DNA of 36,069 bases from assembly GCF_004803405.1 (NCBI RefSeq), contig NZ_SSXI01000254.1, positions 1 through 36,069 on the forward strand, read 5' to 3'. This document shows positions 22,970 to 32,163 of this stretch, one piece after another. This DNA is from Nocardioides sp. (lineage in GTDB: Bacteria; Actinomycetota; Actinomycetes; Propionibacteriales; Nocardioidaceae). Below the pieces are notes generated by a model, which saw only the letters and a list, made by a program, of their open reading frames with translations, was not told the DNA's origin and did no database searches. Numbering within the stretch: the first letter of the stretch is position 1; every line of letters starts with the position of its first letter. The translations under genes and the position numbers were made by a program.

Positions 22970-24027
22970 TCCACGACGTCGCCGTCGGCCATGACGTAGT
23001 CCTTGCCCTCCATGCGGACCTTGCCGGCCTCCTTGGCCTTCTGCATCGAGCCCGCAGCGACCAGGTCGTCGAACGAGACGACCTCGGCCTTGATGAAGCC
23101 CTTCTGGAAGTCGGTGTGGATCACACCGGCGGCCTCGGGCGCGGTCGCGCCCTTGCGGATCGTCCAGGCCCGGGACTCCTTCGGGCCGGCGGTGAGGTAG
23201 GTCTGGAGGCCCAGGGTGTCGAACCCGACCCGGGCGAGCACGTCGAGGCCGGGCTCGTCGACGCCCATCTCAGCCAGCATCGCGCGGGCCTCCTCGTCGT
23301 CGCCGAGCTCGACCAGCTCGGCCTCGAACTTCGCGTCGAGGAAGATCGCCTCGGCGGGTGCGACGAGATCCTGCATCTTCGCCTTGAGCGACTCGTCGGC
23401 GAGCTCGTCGGCGTCGCAGTTGAACACGTAGATGAAGGGCTTGGCCGTGAGCAGCGAGAGCTCCCGGATCAGGTCGCGGTCGATCGAGGTGTCGATGATC
23501 GGGGTGCCGGACTCGAGAGCGGCGAGCGCCTCCTTCGCGGCGGCGACGTTGGCGGTCAGTTCCTTCTTGCCGCGCGCCTCCTTCTCCAGCCGGGGGATCG
23601 CCTTCTCCACGGTCTGCAGATCGGCCAGGATCAGCTCGGTCTGGATCGTGGAGATGTCGGAGCTCGGATCGACCTTGCCGTCGACGTGGGTGACGTCCTC
23701 GTCCCGGAACACGCGCGTGACCTGGCAGATCGCGGCGGACTCACGGATGTGGGCGAGGAACTTGTTGCCCAGGCCCTCGCCCTGCGAGGCGCCGGCCACG
23801 ATGCCGGCGATGTCGACGAACTCCACCGTCGCCGGCAGCACCCGCTCGGAGCTGAAGATCTCCGCGAGCACGGGAAGCCTGACGTCCGGGACGCCCACGA
23901 CACCGACGTTGGGCTCGATCGTGGCGAACGGGTAGTTCGCCGCCAGCACGTCGTTCTTGGTCAACGCGTTGAAGAGCGTCGACTTGCCTGCATTCGGGAG
24001 ACCGACGATGCCGATGGTGAGTGCCAC
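22951..24027 (-). CDS. ychF: YchF/Obg-family redox-regulated ATPase
   Basis: 358 residues, full length. The P-loop is [15 protein letters not shown] (9-23), followed by [18 protein letters not shown]. The NKxD-type motif is changed to NCDAD ([12 protein letters not shown]), which fits YchF's preference for ATP over GTP. The C-terminal TGS-like domain ends with [20 protein letters not shown] and VEFRFNV. YchF associates with ribosomes and affects stress responses. The 3' end of this gene is the proposed integration site of the island lying downstream. Start [12 protein letters not shown] is canonical. Confidence 0.96.
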   Translation of the reverse strand: MALTIGIVGLPNAGKSTLFNALTKNDVLAANYPFATIEPNVGVVGVPDVRLPVLAEIFSSERVLPATVEFVDIAGIVAGASQGEGLGNKFLAHIRESAAICQVTRVFRDEDVTHVDGKVDPSSDISTIQTELILADLQTVEKAIPRLEKEARGKKELTANVAAAKEALAALESGTPIIDTSIDRDLIRELSLLTAKPFIYVFNCDADELADESLKAKMQDLVAPAEAIFLDAKFEAELVELGDDEEARAMLAEMGVDEPGLDVLARVGFDTLGLQTYLTAGPKESRAWTIRKGATAPEAAGVIHTDFQKGFIKAEVVSFDDLVAAGSMQKAKEAGKVRMEGKDYVMADGDVVEFRFNV

Positions 24028-24038
24028 GGGCCGGGAGT

Positions 24039-24494
24039 CTACGGCGCGTGCGGCGGACCGAACGATTCGGCAGCGGGCGTCGTGGCGGGCGTCTCGAGCC
24101 TGGGCGCCAGCCCCCAGATGGCCAGCGCGATGACCGTGGTCGCGCCGCCGGCGTAGACGAGGAAGTCCAGCAACGTGTCCGGGTCGTTGACGAGCAGCGC
24201 GATGGCGCCGAGGAGGGCCAGCCCCGCCAGCACCCCGGTCGTTGCCAGGCCGACCCGCGGCCAGCGGAACAGCATGAGCAGCAGCAACCCCAGGACGAGC
24301 ATCCCGACCAGCGCGGCGACCAGGATGATCCCGCCGAGCGCCATTCCGAGCCCGTCGTACTCCCCTTCGGACCCGTCAAGGGCGTCACCCAGGAGGACCA
24401 CGCCTCCGATGGCGGCGGGCGGGAGGCACAGCAGGAGGCCGAGGATCACGAGTCCGCGGAGGATCCAGGTCGGCAGCTGACGGTAGGACTTCAT
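24039..24494 (-). CDS. Small membrane protein of unknown function
   Basis: 151 residues beginning MKSYRQLPTWILRGLVILGL at ATG 24494. Four hydrophobic segments are visible: WILRGLVILGLLLCLPPAAI, GMALGGIILVAALVGMLVLG, VGLATTGVLAGLALLGAIAL and FLVYAGGATTVIALAIWGLA. The tail is Pro/Thr-rich. The frame remains open far upstream into the protease gene in another frame, but only this part has membrane-protein composition. No ribosome site stands out. Its stop is 11 bases from the ychF start on the same strand, so co-transcription with ychF is possible. Family not recognised. Confidence 0.65.
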   Translation of the reverse strand: MKSYRQLPTWILRGLVILGLLLCLPPAAIGGVVLLGDALDGSEGEYDGLGMALGGIILVAALVGMLVLGLLLLMLFRWPRVGLATTGVLAGLALLGAIALLVNDPDTLLDFLVYAGGATTVIALAIWGLAPRLETPATTPAAESFGPPHAP

Positions 24495-24523
24495 GGGCAC
24501 ACTCTGCCCGACCCCGAGCACGA

Positions 24524-24558
24524 CGACACCCTCCGCCGCGTGGGGCAGGAGGGTGTCG
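24524..24558 (-). terminator. Strong hairpin after the secreted protease gene
   Basis: Eleven-base perfect arms CGACACCCTCC and GGAGGGTGTCG with a 13-base loop, 20 bases beyond the protease stop. There is no T-run. It probably ends the protease transcript before the small membrane protein gene. Confidence 0.55.
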
Positions 24559-24577
24559 CCTGGGGGGTCGGGGGTGG

Positions 24578-25405
24578 TCAGGAGCCGTAGAGCGCGCGGA
24601 CGCCTGCGGCGTCGGAGGCCTGGAACTCCAGATCGGCCGAGCTGCCGTTGCACTGCGGGTAGTGCATGATCGACGCGGCGTCGTAGGGCGTCAGCGCGCG
24701 CCAGTTGTTGTCCTCGAAGCAGGTGCCGGACTCGGGACGGGTGTGCTCGTGCCGGAAGCCCAGGGCGTGTCCGAGCTCGTGGGCGAGGATGTCCACCGGC
24801 TCCCAGCTCCCGGAGGACCAGATCGAGTCGTCGATGAGCACGTTGCGCGAGCGCTTCGCCGTGCTTGGGAAGAACGCTCGGGCGATGTACTGGGTCGTGC
24901 TGACCGGCTCGACCGAGAACAGGACGTTGTTGTTGCGGGTGTTGCAGCTGCCGTCCTGGGCCGGGACATGCACGAAGTCGACCTGGGTCGACGCCGACTC
25001 CCACAACCCTGCGCCGCCCGCCATCGCGCTGACCACATCGGCGTGCCGGGTGCCGAACCTGGTGCTGACGCAGTAGGTCAGGTTCAGCGCCTGCGACGCG
25101 CTCCACTTGTCGTCGCGGCCGCTGACCGTGTTCACGATCAGCCCCTCCTCGTCGGCGTGCTTCGGGCCCACCATCCGCTCGTAGAACTTCTTCAAGCCGG
25201 CCTTGGTGCTCTCCACCTCGTCGCCGTTGACGACGTAGGCGCCGTCGACGTCCACGTAGCTGGATCGCTCGAACTCCTGGAAGGACGGGACGCTGCCCGC
25301 GTCGCCCTCGGCGTTCGGCACCGTCGCCGTGAACGTGGCACCGAGGAGGGCGACCGCGAGGCACGCCACCCCGGCGAAGATCCTGCTGAACCCAGAGCTC
25401 TTCAT
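24578..25405 (-). CDS. Secreted zinc metalloprotease, astacin/matrixin-like
   Basis: 275 residues. Signal peptide at 1-30 (MKSSGFSRIFAGVACLAVAL). The catalytic motif HELGHALGFRHEHTRPE gives zinc ligands His209, His213 and His219 with Glu210 as base. The Met-turn is SIMHYP (Met247) with Tyr249, which in astacins acts as a fifth ligand. Four Cys in the mature region could pair outside the cell. A propeptide-like segment (about 40-105) precedes the catalytic domain (LNLTYCVSTRFG). Expected to cleave proteins extracellularly. ATG 25405 has GAAAGG seven bases upstream; an in-frame ATG 33 bases earlier is less well placed. The target is unknown. Confidence 0.87.
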   Translation of the reverse strand: MKSSGFSRIFAGVACLAVALLGATFTATVPNAEGDAGSVPSFQEFERSSYVDVDGAYVVNGDEVESTKAGLKKFYERMVGPKHADEEGLIVNTVSGRDDKWSASQALNLTYCVSTRFGTRHADVVSAMAGGAGLWESASTQVDFVHVPAQDGSCNTRNNNVLFSVEPVSTTQYIARAFFPSTAKRSRNVLIDDSIWSSGSWEPVDILAHELGHALGFRHEHTRPESGTCFEDNNWRALTPYDAASIMHYPQCNGSSADLEFQASDAAGVRALYGS

Positions 25406-25528
25406 CGAAGAACCTTTCTTGCCGGAGGGAGTGGTCACTCATGGAATCGTCCGGTGCCACCGCCAGACAAGACATCCTTCGGGTCAGAAATCGGTAGCCC
25501 CCGGAGTTGCAGAGATGTGAGCCACCGC

Positions 25529-25534
25529 TAGCGT
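25529..25534 (+). promoter_or_regulatory. TAGCGT -10 box, leaderless start of xthA
   Basis: TAGCGT ends six bases before the GTG at 25541 and there is no ribosome site, indicating a leaderless mRNA. Confidence 0.5.
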
Positions 25535-25540
25535 GGCCCG

Positions 25541-26311
25541 GTGCGGATCGCCACCTGGAACGTGAACTCGCTGCGCTCGCGGATCGACCGGGTCGAGGCG
25601 TTCCTCGAGCGTCACGACGTCGACGTGCTCGCCCTGCAGGAGACCAAGGCCCGCGAGGACCAGCTGCCGCTGATGGGCCTCCAGGCCCGGGGGTACGACG
25701 TCGCGGCCCACGGCATCGACCAGTGGAACGGAGTCGCCCTGGTGAGCAGGGTCGGCCTGTCCGAGGTGCAGGTCGGCTTCCCCGGGCAACCCGGCTGGGG
25801 CGAGACCCTCAAGTCCGAGGCGCGAGCGATCGGCGCGACGTGCGGCGGCGTGCGGATCTGGAGCCTCTACGTCCCCAACGGCCGCAAGCCCGACGACCCG
25901 CACTACGTCTACAAGCTCGACTGGCTGGCGAGGCTCCGCGAGGCGTCGACCGAGTGGCTGGACGCGCCGACCGCGCTCGTCGGGGACTGGAACATCTGCC
26001 CGACCGACGACGACGTCTTCGACCCCGCGCAGTTCCGCAACTCCACCCATGTCACGCCGGCGGAGCGCGCGGCGTTCCAGGCGTTCCTCGACGGCGGCTG
26101 GACCGAGGTGACCCGCTCCTACGCGCCGGGCTACACCTACTGGGACTACTACCGCCAGCGGTTCGAACGCGACCGGGGCCTGAAGATCGACTTCGTGCTG
26201 GGCTCGCCCTCGCTCGCCGAACGGGTGAACGGGGCGTTCATCGACCGCGAGGAACGAGCGGGGCAGGGCGCCTCGGACCACGCGCCGGTCGTGGTCGAGC
26301 TCGCCGACTGA
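25541..26311 (+). CDS. xthA: Exodeoxyribonuclease III / AP endonuclease
   Basis: 256 residues with the full EEP-fold motif set: TWNVNSLRSR (Asn8), LQETK (Glu34, metal ligand), YVPNGRKPDD, LVGDWNICPTDDDVFD (catalytic Asp and Asn), DYYRQRFERDRGLKIDF, and SDHAPV near the C-terminus (His247). It removes 3' blocks and cuts abasic sites in base-excision repair in the cytoplasm. It starts at GTG 25541 from a leaderless promoter. The next gene on this strand has its own leaderless start 55 bases after the stop. Confidence 0.94.
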   Translation: MRIATWNVNSLRSRIDRVEAFLERHDVDVLALQETKAREDQLPLMGLQARGYDVAAHGIDQWNGVALVSRVGLSEVQVGFPGQPGWGETLKSEARAIGATCGGVRIWSLYVPNGRKPDDPHYVYKLDWLARLREASTEWLDAPTALVGDWNICPTDDDVFDPAQFRNSTHVTPAERAAFQAFLDGGWTEVTRSYAPGYTYWDYYRQRFERDRGLKIDFVLGSPSLAERVNGAFIDREERAGQGASDHAPVVVELAD

Positions 26312-26353
26312 GCCGGCCCGGCGCGTCGTACCGAGCCGGTCGGCCGCTCCGCC

Positions 26354-26359
26354 TAGCGT
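26354..26359 (+). promoter_or_regulatory. TAGCGT -10 box, leaderless start
   Basis: TAGCGT ends seven bases before GTG 26367, the third case in this window of this box at six to seven bases from a start codon. Confidence 0.45.
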
Positions 26360-26366
26360 GGGTGGC

Positions 26367-26789
26367 GTGAGCAGCGTGCTGCACGACCGGCCCCGCACCC
26401 TGTGGGAGGAGGGTCGGCGCCCCGGCCACGAGGTCGCCGCCCTCGTGGTCGCCGTGCTGCTCACGGTCACGGTGCTCGACCTGCTGCTCTCCGCGAGGCT
26501 CGGGCTGCTCTTCGACCTCGCCTTCATGGCGCTCTGCGTCGTCGCCGCGCTCACCGTCCGTCCGCCGGACTTCTTCACGGTCGGCGTGCTGCCGCCGCTG
26601 GCGATGCTCCTGGCCGTGCTGCTGCTCGGCATCGCCGAGCCCGGTTCGGTGGCGCGTCCTCAGGACGGGATCGTGCAGGCCACCGTCTCCGGTCTGTCGG
26701 GCCACGCCCTGGCCCTCATGTTCGGGTACGGCGCCTGCCTGGCCCTGCTGGCCGCCCGCCGCGGGTTCCTGGCCAGCCGGCAGCGGTAG
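26367..26789 (+). CDS. Small membrane protein (DUF6542-like)
   Basis: About 140 residues. After a short basic/acidic lead (HDRPRTLWEEGRRPGHE) come four hydrophobic segments: VAALVVAVLLTVTVLDLLLS, LGLLFDLAFMALCVVAALTV, FFTVGVLPPLAMLLAVLLLG and LSGHALALMFGYGACLALLA, with RPPDFFTVG between two of them. This is the pattern of DUF6542 proteins, which occur near ispH and xseA in actinobacteria. Function unknown. An in-frame GTG at 26358 overlaps the -10 box, so 26367 is the better start. Confidence 0.7.
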   Translation: MSSVLHDRPRTLWEEGRRPGHEVAALVVAVLLTVTVLDLLLSARLGLLFDLAFMALCVVAALTVRPPDFFTVGVLPPLAMLLAVLLLGIAEPGSVARPQDGIVQATVSGLSGHALALMFGYGACLALLAARRGFLASRQR

Positions 26790-26796
26790 GCCGCCC

Positions 26797-27417
26797 TCAG
26801 ACGAAGCGGTCGGGGTCGCCGGCGCCGCGTCGTACCAGCTCGGGAGCCCCGTCGGACCAGTCGACGACCGTGGTCGGCTCGGTGGGGGTCTCCCCTGCCT
26901 CGACCACGATGTCGACCTCGTGGTCGAGATCCTCCTTGATCTCCCAGCCCATCGCCCGCGGCGTGGTCTCACCGGGCAGGATCAGGGAGCTGGAGAGCAG
27001 CGGCTCCCCCAGCAGGTCCAGGATGGCCCGCACCACGGGGTGGTCGGGGATCCGGACGCCCACGGTGCGCTTCTTGGGATGCAGCAGCCGCCGCGGCACC
27101 TCCGGCATCCCCGGCAGGATGAAGGTGTAGGGACCGGGCGTGGCGGCGCGGATCGCCCGGAACGCCGCGTTGTCGACGTGGACGAGCTGCCCGAGCTGGG
27201 AGAAGTCGCGGCACACCAGCGTGAAGTGGTGGCTGTCGTCGAGACCGCGGATCTTGAGGATCCGGTCGCGCCCGTCGCGGTTGCCGACCCGGCAGCCGAG
27301 CGCGTAGCCGGAGTCGGTGGGGTAGGCGATCAGCGCGTCGTCGTGGAGTGCGTCGACGACCTGCTGCAGCAGCCGCGGCTGCGGATTGTCCGGGTGGAGG
27401 TCGAGGTAGCGGGCCAT
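26797..27417 (-). CDS. yciO: YciO-type Sua5/YrdC/TsaC family protein
   Basis: 206 residues, the same length as E. coli YciO and colinear with it: start YLDLHPDNPQPRLLQQVVDA, the YrdC dsRNA-binding-fold segment IAYPTDSGYALGCRVGN, KIRGLD, TPGPYTFILPGMPEVPRRLL, VGVRIPDHPVVRAIL, and the end PTTVVDWSDG with VRRGAGDPD. The family makes or binds threonylcarbamoyl-AMP for tRNA t6A modification. YciO itself is a divergent paralogue with weaker activity, so the exact reaction is uncertain. ispH lies 16 bases upstream on the same strand, probably the same operon. Confidence 0.88.
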   Translation of the reverse strand: MARYLDLHPDNPQPRLLQQVVDALHDDALIAYPTDSGYALGCRVGNRDGRDRILKIRGLDDSHHFTLVCRDFSQLGQLVHVDNAAFRAIRAATPGPYTFILPGMPEVPRRLLHPKKRTVGVRIPDHPVVRAILDLLGEPLLSSSLILPGETTPRAMGWEIKEDLDHEVDIVVEAGETPTEPTTVVDWSDGAPELVRRGAGDPDRFV

Positions 27418-27433
27418 CGGATCGGTGCTCGGG

Positions 27434-28432
27434 TCAGGCCCGGCCGGCGGCCTTCATGTCCTTGTGCAGCTCCTTGGGGAGCGAGAACACCAGGGTCTCC
27501 TCGGCCGTCTGCACGGCGCGGGCGTCGGGGTAGCCCCGCTCGGCCAGGAAGCCGAGCACGCCCTGCACGAGGTCGTCGGGCACGGAGGCGCCGGAGGTGA
27601 CGCTGACCGTCCGCACGCCGTCGAGCCAGGCCTCGTCGATCTCCGAGGCGTCGTCGACCCGGTAGGAGGACTTCGCGCCCGCCTCGAGCGCGACCTCGAC
27701 CAGGCGCACGGAGTTGGAGGAGTTGGCGGAGCCGACCACGATCACCAGGTCGGCCGTCGCGCCGATCTCCTTGACCGCCACCTGGCGGTTCTGCGTGGCG
27801 TAGCAGATGTCGTCGCTGGGTGGGTCCTCCAGCTGCGGGAACTTCGAGCGCAGGCGGCGGACCGTCTCCATGGTCTCGTCCACGCTGAGCGTGGTCTGCG
27901 AGAGCCAGGCGAGCTTGGCATCGGGCCCGAACTCGAGCCGGTCGACGTCGTCGGGGTGCTCGACGAGGACGGTCTGCTCCGGGGCCTCGCCCGCGGTGCC
28001 CTCGACCTCCTCGTGACCGGCGTGGCCGATGAGCAGGATGGTGTAGCCCTCGCGGGCGAACCGGATCGCCTCGCGGTGGACCTTCGTCACCAGCGGGCAG
28101 GTCGCGTCGATCGTCTTCAGCTCGCGCTCGGCTGCCTGGCGGTGCACGGCCGGCGAGACGCCGTGGGCGGAGAAGACCACGGTCGCGCCCGGCGGCACCT
28201 CGTCGAGCTCCTCGACGAAGATCGCTCCGCGCGACTCCAGGTTGGAGACGACGTGCTTGTTGTGGACGATCTGCTTGCGCACGTAGACGGGGGCGCCGTA
28301 GAGGTCCAGCGCCTCCTCGACCGTGACCACGGCCCGGTCGACGCCCGCGCAGTAGCCGCGCGGGTCCGCGAGCAGGACCTCGCGGTCGGCGTCGTCGAGC
28401 AGACGCGGGGTGCCCAGGTCGATCGTCGTCAT
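27434..28432 (-). CDS. ispH: 4-hydroxy-3-methylbut-2-enyl diphosphate reductase
   Basis: 332 residues. The [4Fe-4S] ligands are Cys28 (GYCAGVDRA), Cys112 (DATCPLVTK) and Cys210 ([10 protein letters not shown]). Also present are HNKHVV (His60), [21 protein letters not shown] and VGSANSSNS, the diphosphate-binding segment. It performs the last step of the MEP pathway, reducing HMBPP to IPP and DMAPP in the cytoplasm. Length is normal. ATG 28432 gives a short N-terminal extension before the conserved [10 protein letters not shown] strong hairpin (28492-28529) separates it from rplQ. Confidence 0.95.
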   Translation of the reverse strand: MTTIDLGTPRLLDDADREVLLADPRGYCAGVDRAVVTVEEALDLYGAPVYVRKQIVHNKHVVSNLESRGAIFVEELDEVPPGATVVFSAHGVSPAVHRQAAERELKTIDATCPLVTKVHREAIRFAREGYTILLIGHAGHEEVEGTAGEAPEQTVLVEHPDDVDRLEFGPDAKLAWLSQTTLSVDETMETVRRLRSKFPQLEDPPSDDICYATQNRQVAVKEIGATADLVIVVGSANSSNSVRLVEVALEAGAKSSYRVDDASEIDEAWLDGVRTVSVTSGASVPDDLVQGVLGFLAERGYPDARAVQTAEETLVFSLPKELHKDMKAAGRA

Positions 28433-28491
28433 GGGCGTCAGTCTATCGGCGGGGCGGGCACCTCCCCGAAACGACGACGGCCCCGGGCGCG

Positions 28492-28529
28492 ACGACGGCC
28501 CGCCACCCTCGCGGGTGACGGGCCGTCGT
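28492..28529 (-). terminator. Terminator hairpin of the ribosomal-rpoA operon
   Basis: Arms ACGACGGCCCG and CGGGCCGTCGT (11 bases, perfect) enclose a second stem CACCC/GGGTG with loop TCGC, giving one extended hairpin 15 bases past the rplQ stop. No T-run follows. It is very stable and well placed to end the operon. Confidence 0.65.
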
Positions 28530-28543
28530 GGGCGAGCGGTTGC

Positions 28544-29137
28544 TCAGGCCTTCTCGGAGTCCTCGGGGGTCTCCTCGGCGTTCGACTCCGCCTCAGCGGT
28601 CTCGACCTCGGTCGCCTCGGTGGAGAGGACCTCGGTGTCGCCCGCCTCGTTGGTCGCCTCGACCTCGGCCGGGGCGTCCTCGGCGTCCTTGGTCACCTCG
28701 GCCGCAGCCTCCTCGACCGGAGCGGCCTCGGCGGCCGGCGTCGTCTTCGGAGCGGACGGGGCGAAGCCCTCGGTCACCAGCTCGATGACCGCCATGGGGG
28801 CGTTGTCGCCCGCACGGTTGCCGATCTTGGTGATCCGGGTGTAGCCGCCGGGGCGGTCGGAGAACGTCGGCGCGATCTCGGTGAAGAGAGTGTGCACCAC
28901 GCCCTTGTCGCGGATGACCTTGAGCACCTCGCGACGCTGGTGCAGCGGGTTCTCACCCAGGTGCGCCTTCTTCGCCTTGGTGATCAGCTTCTCGGCGTAG
29001 GGCCGCAGGGTGCGGGCCTTGGCCTCGGTCGTCGTGATCCGGCCGTGCTCGAACAGCGAGGTGGCCAGGTTCGACAGGATGAGCCGCTGGTGGGCGGCGG
29101 ACCCGCCGAGGCGGGGACCCTTCTTGGGCTTGGGCAT
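28544..29137 (-). CDS. rplQ: 50S ribosomal protein L17
   Basis: 197 residues. The first 120 are the conserved L17 domain ([78 protein letters not shown]). The remaining 75 are Ala/Glu/Thr-rich and acidic ([20 protein letters not shown]), an extension typical of actinobacteria and probably disordered. It is the last gene of the operon, 226 bases after rpoA. Confidence 0.97.
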   Translation of the reverse strand: MPKPKKGPRLGGSAAHQRLILSNLATSLFEHGRITTTEAKARTLRPYAEKLITKAKKAHLGENPLHQRREVLKVIRDKGVVHTLFTEIAPTFSDRPGGYTRITKIGNRAGDNAPMAVIELVTEGFAPSAPKTTPAAEAAPVEEAAAEVTKDAEDAPAEVEATNEAGDTEVLSTEATEVETAEAESNAEETPEDSEKA

Positions 29138-29363
29138 TGCTTCTCTCGTTTCTCCGGGGCCGTGTCAGGTACCTCGGGTTCGTCCGGCCGTACCAGGTAC
29201 CGGATTCCTATGCGCGACCGACGGGCGTCGGCCGCTGCTTCGTCTTGCCGCCAGCGGTCGGAACCACTGACTGCGTCAACTGCGCCCTGGCAGCGTGTCG
29301 AGAGGCGCTGACGGGCAGCTCGCTGCCCCCCTCTGCCCCGAAGACACGCTCAGGCACATCAAC

Positions 29364-30383
29364 TCAGAACTGCTCGTCCTCGACGAAGCTCTCGTCCTCG
29401 TCGTCGTCGCTGTAGTTGGCGAGGGCGGCGGAGGGGTCGAAGCCCGGGGCGCTGTCCTTGAGGGACAGGCCCATCTCGTGCAGCTTCGCCTTGACCTCGT
29501 CGATCGACTTGGCGCCGAAGTTGCGGATGTCCAGGAGGTCCTGCTCCGAGCGGCTGATGAGCTCACCCACGGTGTGGATGCCCTCGCGCTTGAGGCAGTT
29601 GTAGGACCGGACGGTCAGCTGCAGGTCCTCGACCGGGAGGGCGAGGTCGGCGGCGAGCTGCTCGTCGACGGGCGAGGGGCCGATGTCGATGCCCTCGGCC
29701 TCGACGTTGAGCTCGCGGGCCAGCCCGAAGAGCTCGACCAGCGTCTTGCCGGCCGACGCGATCGCGTCGCGGGGCAGGATCGACGGCTTGGTCTCGACGT
29801 CGATGACCAGCTTGTCGAAGTCGGTGCGCTGCTCGACACGGGTGGCCTCGACCTTGTAGGTCACCTTGAGGACCGGGCTGTAGATCGAGTCAACCGGGAT
29901 CCGGCCGATCTCGTTGTCGGCGCCCTTGTTCTGGACGGCCGAGACGTAGCCACGACCGCGCTCGACGACGAGCTCGAGCTCGATCTTGCCGTTGTCGGAG
30001 AGCGTGGCGATCTTCAGCTCGGGGTTGTGCACCTCGACACCGGCCGGCGGCGCGATGTCAGCAGCGGTGACGTCACCGGCACCCGACTTGCGGAGGTACA
30101 TGGTGACGGGCTCGTCGTGCTCCGAGGAGACGACGAGACCCTTGAGGTTCAGGATGATCTCGGTGACGTCTTCCTTGACGCCCTCGATGGTCGAGAACTC
30201 GTGGAGGACTCCGTCGAGCTTGATGCTCGTGACCGAGGCACCGGGGATGGAGGAGAGGAGGGTGCGACGCAGCGAGTTGCCGAGCGTGTAGCCGAAGCCG
30301 GGCTCGAGAGGCTCGATGACGAAGCGCGACCGGAACTGGCCGACGGTCTCCTCCGACAGGGTGGGGCGCTGTGCGATAAGCAC
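29364..30383 (-). CDS. rpoA: RNA polymerase alpha subunit
   Basis: 339 residues. The N-terminal assembly domain starts [20 protein letters not shown] and has [20 protein letters not shown]; the C-terminal DNA/activator-binding domain has [20 protein letters not shown] and [20 protein letters not shown]. An acidic tail ([14 protein letters not shown]) follows. Alpha dimerises to nucleate core polymerase and its CTD contacts UP elements and activators. Position between rpsD and rplQ is canonical. Confidence 0.98.
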   Translation of the reverse strand: MLIAQRPTLSEETVGQFRSRFVIEPLEPGFGYTLGNSLRRTLLSSIPGASVTSIKLDGVLHEFSTIEGVKEDVTEIILNLKGLVVSSEHDEPVTMYLRKSGAGDVTAADIAPPAGVEVHNPELKIATLSDNGKIELELVVERGRGYVSAVQNKGADNEIGRIPVDSIYSPVLKVTYKVEATRVEQRTDFDKLVIDVETKPSILPRDAIASAGKTLVELFGLARELNVEAEGIDIGPSPVDEQLAADLALPVEDLQLTVRSYNCLKREGIHTVGELISRSEQDLLDIRNFGAKSIDEVKAKLHEMGLSLKDSAPGFDPSAALANYSDDDEDESFVEDEQF

Positions 30384-30501
30384 TTGTTTCGTTCCTTTCC
30401 GGGCCGACCGCTATATGAGGACCCAGACGTGGTGCGGAATGGAGAAGAGATGCTGGGGACGAGATGCCGGCGGAGCGGCGCTGTGCGCCGCCCCGACGAC
30501 G

Positions 30502-31110
30502 TCACTTCTTCGAGTAGTACTCGACGATGAGCTGCTCCTGGACGGGGATGTCGATCTGCTCGCGCACGGGGAGCGAGTGGACCAGGATCCGCATCCGGGT
30601 CGGCAGTGCCTCGAGCCAGGCCGGGACGATGCGCTCGCCGTGGGTCTCACGAGCCACGATGAACGGCGTCATCTCGAGCGACTTCTCGCGCACGTCGATG
30701 ATGTCGTACTGCGCCACCTGGTACGACGGGATGTCGACCTTCTTGCCGTTGACCATGAAGTGGCCGTGGGTGACGAGCTGACGCGCGTGGCGGCGGGTCC
30801 GGGCGAACCCGGCGCGGTAGACCACGTTGTCGAGGCGGCACTCAAGGAGCTGGAGCAGGTTGTCGCCGGTCTTGCCCTGGCGACGGGCAGCCTCCACGTA
30901 GTACTTGTGGAACTGCTTCTCCATCACGCCGTAGGTGAAGCGGGCCTTCTGCTTCTCCTGCAGCTGGTTGCGGTACTCGCTCTCCTTGACCCGCGCACGA
31001 CCGTGCTGGCCGGGAGGGTAGGGACGCTTCTCGAACGCGGCGTCGCCGCCGACGAGGTCGACGCCGAGTCGGCGCGACTTCTTGGTGAGGGGTCCGGTGT
31101 AACGGGCCAT
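30502..31110 (-). CDS. rpsD: 30S ribosomal protein S4 (zinc-free type)
   Basis: 202 residues, MARYTGPLTKKSRRLGVDLV. The N-terminal zinc-binding cysteines of the C+ form are absent; the only Cys is in LLECRLDNVVYRAGFA. The S4 RNA-binding domain is RRHARQLVTHGHFMVNGKKV. S4 binds 16S rRNA early in assembly and helps keep decoding accurate. Spacing to neighbours is short, within the operon. rpmJ in the same operon does keep its zinc ligands. Confidence 0.97.
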   Translation of the reverse strand: MARYTGPLTKKSRRLGVDLVGGDAAFEKRPYPPGQHGRARVKESEYRNQLQEKQKARFTYGVMEKQFHKYYVEAARRQGKTGDNLLQLLECRLDNVVYRAGFARTRRHARQLVTHGHFMVNGKKVDIPSYQVAQYDIIDVREKSLEMTPFIVARETHGERIVPAWLEALPTRMRILVHSLPVREQIDIPVQEQLIVEYYSKK

Positions 31111-31142
31111 TTTTCAAAGACTCCTTCGCTGCAAATCCGGGC

Positions 31143-31544
31143 TCAGACGCGGCGGCGCTTGGGCGGGCGGCAGCCGTTGTGCGGGGCGGGGGTCACGTCC
31201 TGGATGGTGCCGACCTCGAGGCCGATCGCACCCAGCGAGCGGATCGCCGTCTCGCGACCCGAACCGGGGCCCTTGACGAAGACGTCGATCTTCTTCATGC
31301 CGTGCTCCATCGCCCGACGGCCAGCGGCCTCGGCGGCCATCTGAGCGGCGTACGGGGTGGACTTGCGGGAGCCCTTGAAGCCGACGGTGCCGGCAGAGGC
31401 CCACGAGATCACCGCACCAGTGGGGTCGGTGATCGTGACGATCGTGTTGTTGAACGTGCTCTTGATGTGGGCTTCGCCCTGAGCGACGTTCTTCTTCTCC
31501 TTGCGGCGGACCTTCTTGGCGCCCGCGCGAGCCTTGGGAGGCAT
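31143..31544 (-). CDS. rpsK: 30S ribosomal protein S11
   Basis: 133 residues with [40 protein letters not shown] and the highly conserved C-terminus [17 protein letters not shown]. It sits on the 30S platform near the mRNA exit. Operon gene between rpsM and rpsD. Confidence 0.98.
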   Translation of the reverse strand: MPPKARAGAKKVRRKEKKNVAQGEAHIKSTFNNTIVTITDPTGAVISWASAGTVGFKGSRKSTPYAAQMAAEAAGRRAMEHGMKKIDVFVKGPGSGRETAIRSLGAIGLEVGTIQDVTPAPHNGCRPPKRRRV

Positions 31545-31626
31545 GCGTTATCTCCTTGAGAAAGCTGGTCTGTGATGAGGCCGGATCGATGACTGCGATG
31601 CGCCGAGGCGCGGTCACAGCGTCAGA

Positions 31627-32001
31627 TCACTTGGCCTTCTTCTTGCCGGCAACCGTGCGCTTGGGGCCCTTGCGGGTACGAGCGTTGGTCTTGGTGCGCT
31701 GACCGCGGACCGGGAGGCCCTGACGGTGGCGGCGACCCTGGTAGCTGCCGATCTCGATCTTGCGACGGATGTCAGCCTGGACCTCGCGACGGAGGTCACC
31801 CTCGATCTTGAAGTTCGCTTCGATCTCGTCACGGAGCTTGACCAGCTCCTCGTCACCCAGCTGGTGGACGCGGAGGTCGGGGCTGACCCCGGTGGCCTCC
31901 AGCAGCTGCTGGGCGCGGGTACGGCCGATGCCGTAGATGTAGGTGAGTGCGACCTCGATGCGCTTGTCGCGCGGAAGGTCGACTCCGACGAGGCGTGCCA
32001 T
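31627..32001 (-). CDS. rpsM: 30S ribosomal protein S13
   Basis: 124 residues: [34 protein letters not shown], and the basic C-terminal tail [19 protein letters not shown], which reaches the P-site tRNA. It is the first of the ribosomal block after rpmJ. About 160 bases separate them, including an 18-base palindrome. Confidence 0.98.
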   Translation of the reverse strand: MARLVGVDLPRDKRIEVALTYIYGIGRTRAQQLLEATGVSPDLRVHQLGDEELVKLRDEIEANFKIEGDLRREVQADIRRKIEIGSYQGRRHRQGLPVRGQRTKTNARTRKGPKRTVAGKKKAK

Positions 32002-32090
32002 GAAAGGCGTATCTCCTTGGTGTCTCTGAGGTGTCGTGCGTGACGCGTCCGGGTGTTCTGTCCGGCGCCGGCCTCAGGTCCGACGGTGGA

Positions 32091-32108
32091 GGTCGTCGTA
32101 CGACGACC
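32091..32108. promoter_or_regulatory. 18-base perfect palindrome between rpmJ and rpsM
   Basis: GGTCGTCGTACGACGACC is fully self-complementary. It lies 90-107 bases upstream of the rpsM start, in the longest gap between the translation genes of this operon. It may be an operator, or part of an RNA hairpin that tunes rpmJ versus rpsM expression. Confidence 0.35.
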
Positions 32109-32163
32109 GTGCTGTCACGCTGCAAGAGTTATTCAGTTGTCGCGGCGGGGTGATCCGGTGGGA

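Noticed and set aside
24039..25475. 478-codon minus-strand frame spanning two genes
   Set aside because: Only its last 151 codons (from 24494) look like a protein. The upstream part is an Arg-rich out-of-frame reading of the protease gene.
27425..29311. 628-codon plus-strand frame
   Set aside because: Antisense to ispH and rplQ, which are certain.
29138..29363. A regulatory RNA in the rpoA-rplQ gap
   Set aside because: GGTACC occurs twice within about 35 bases, but no consistent structure or known leader could be recognised.
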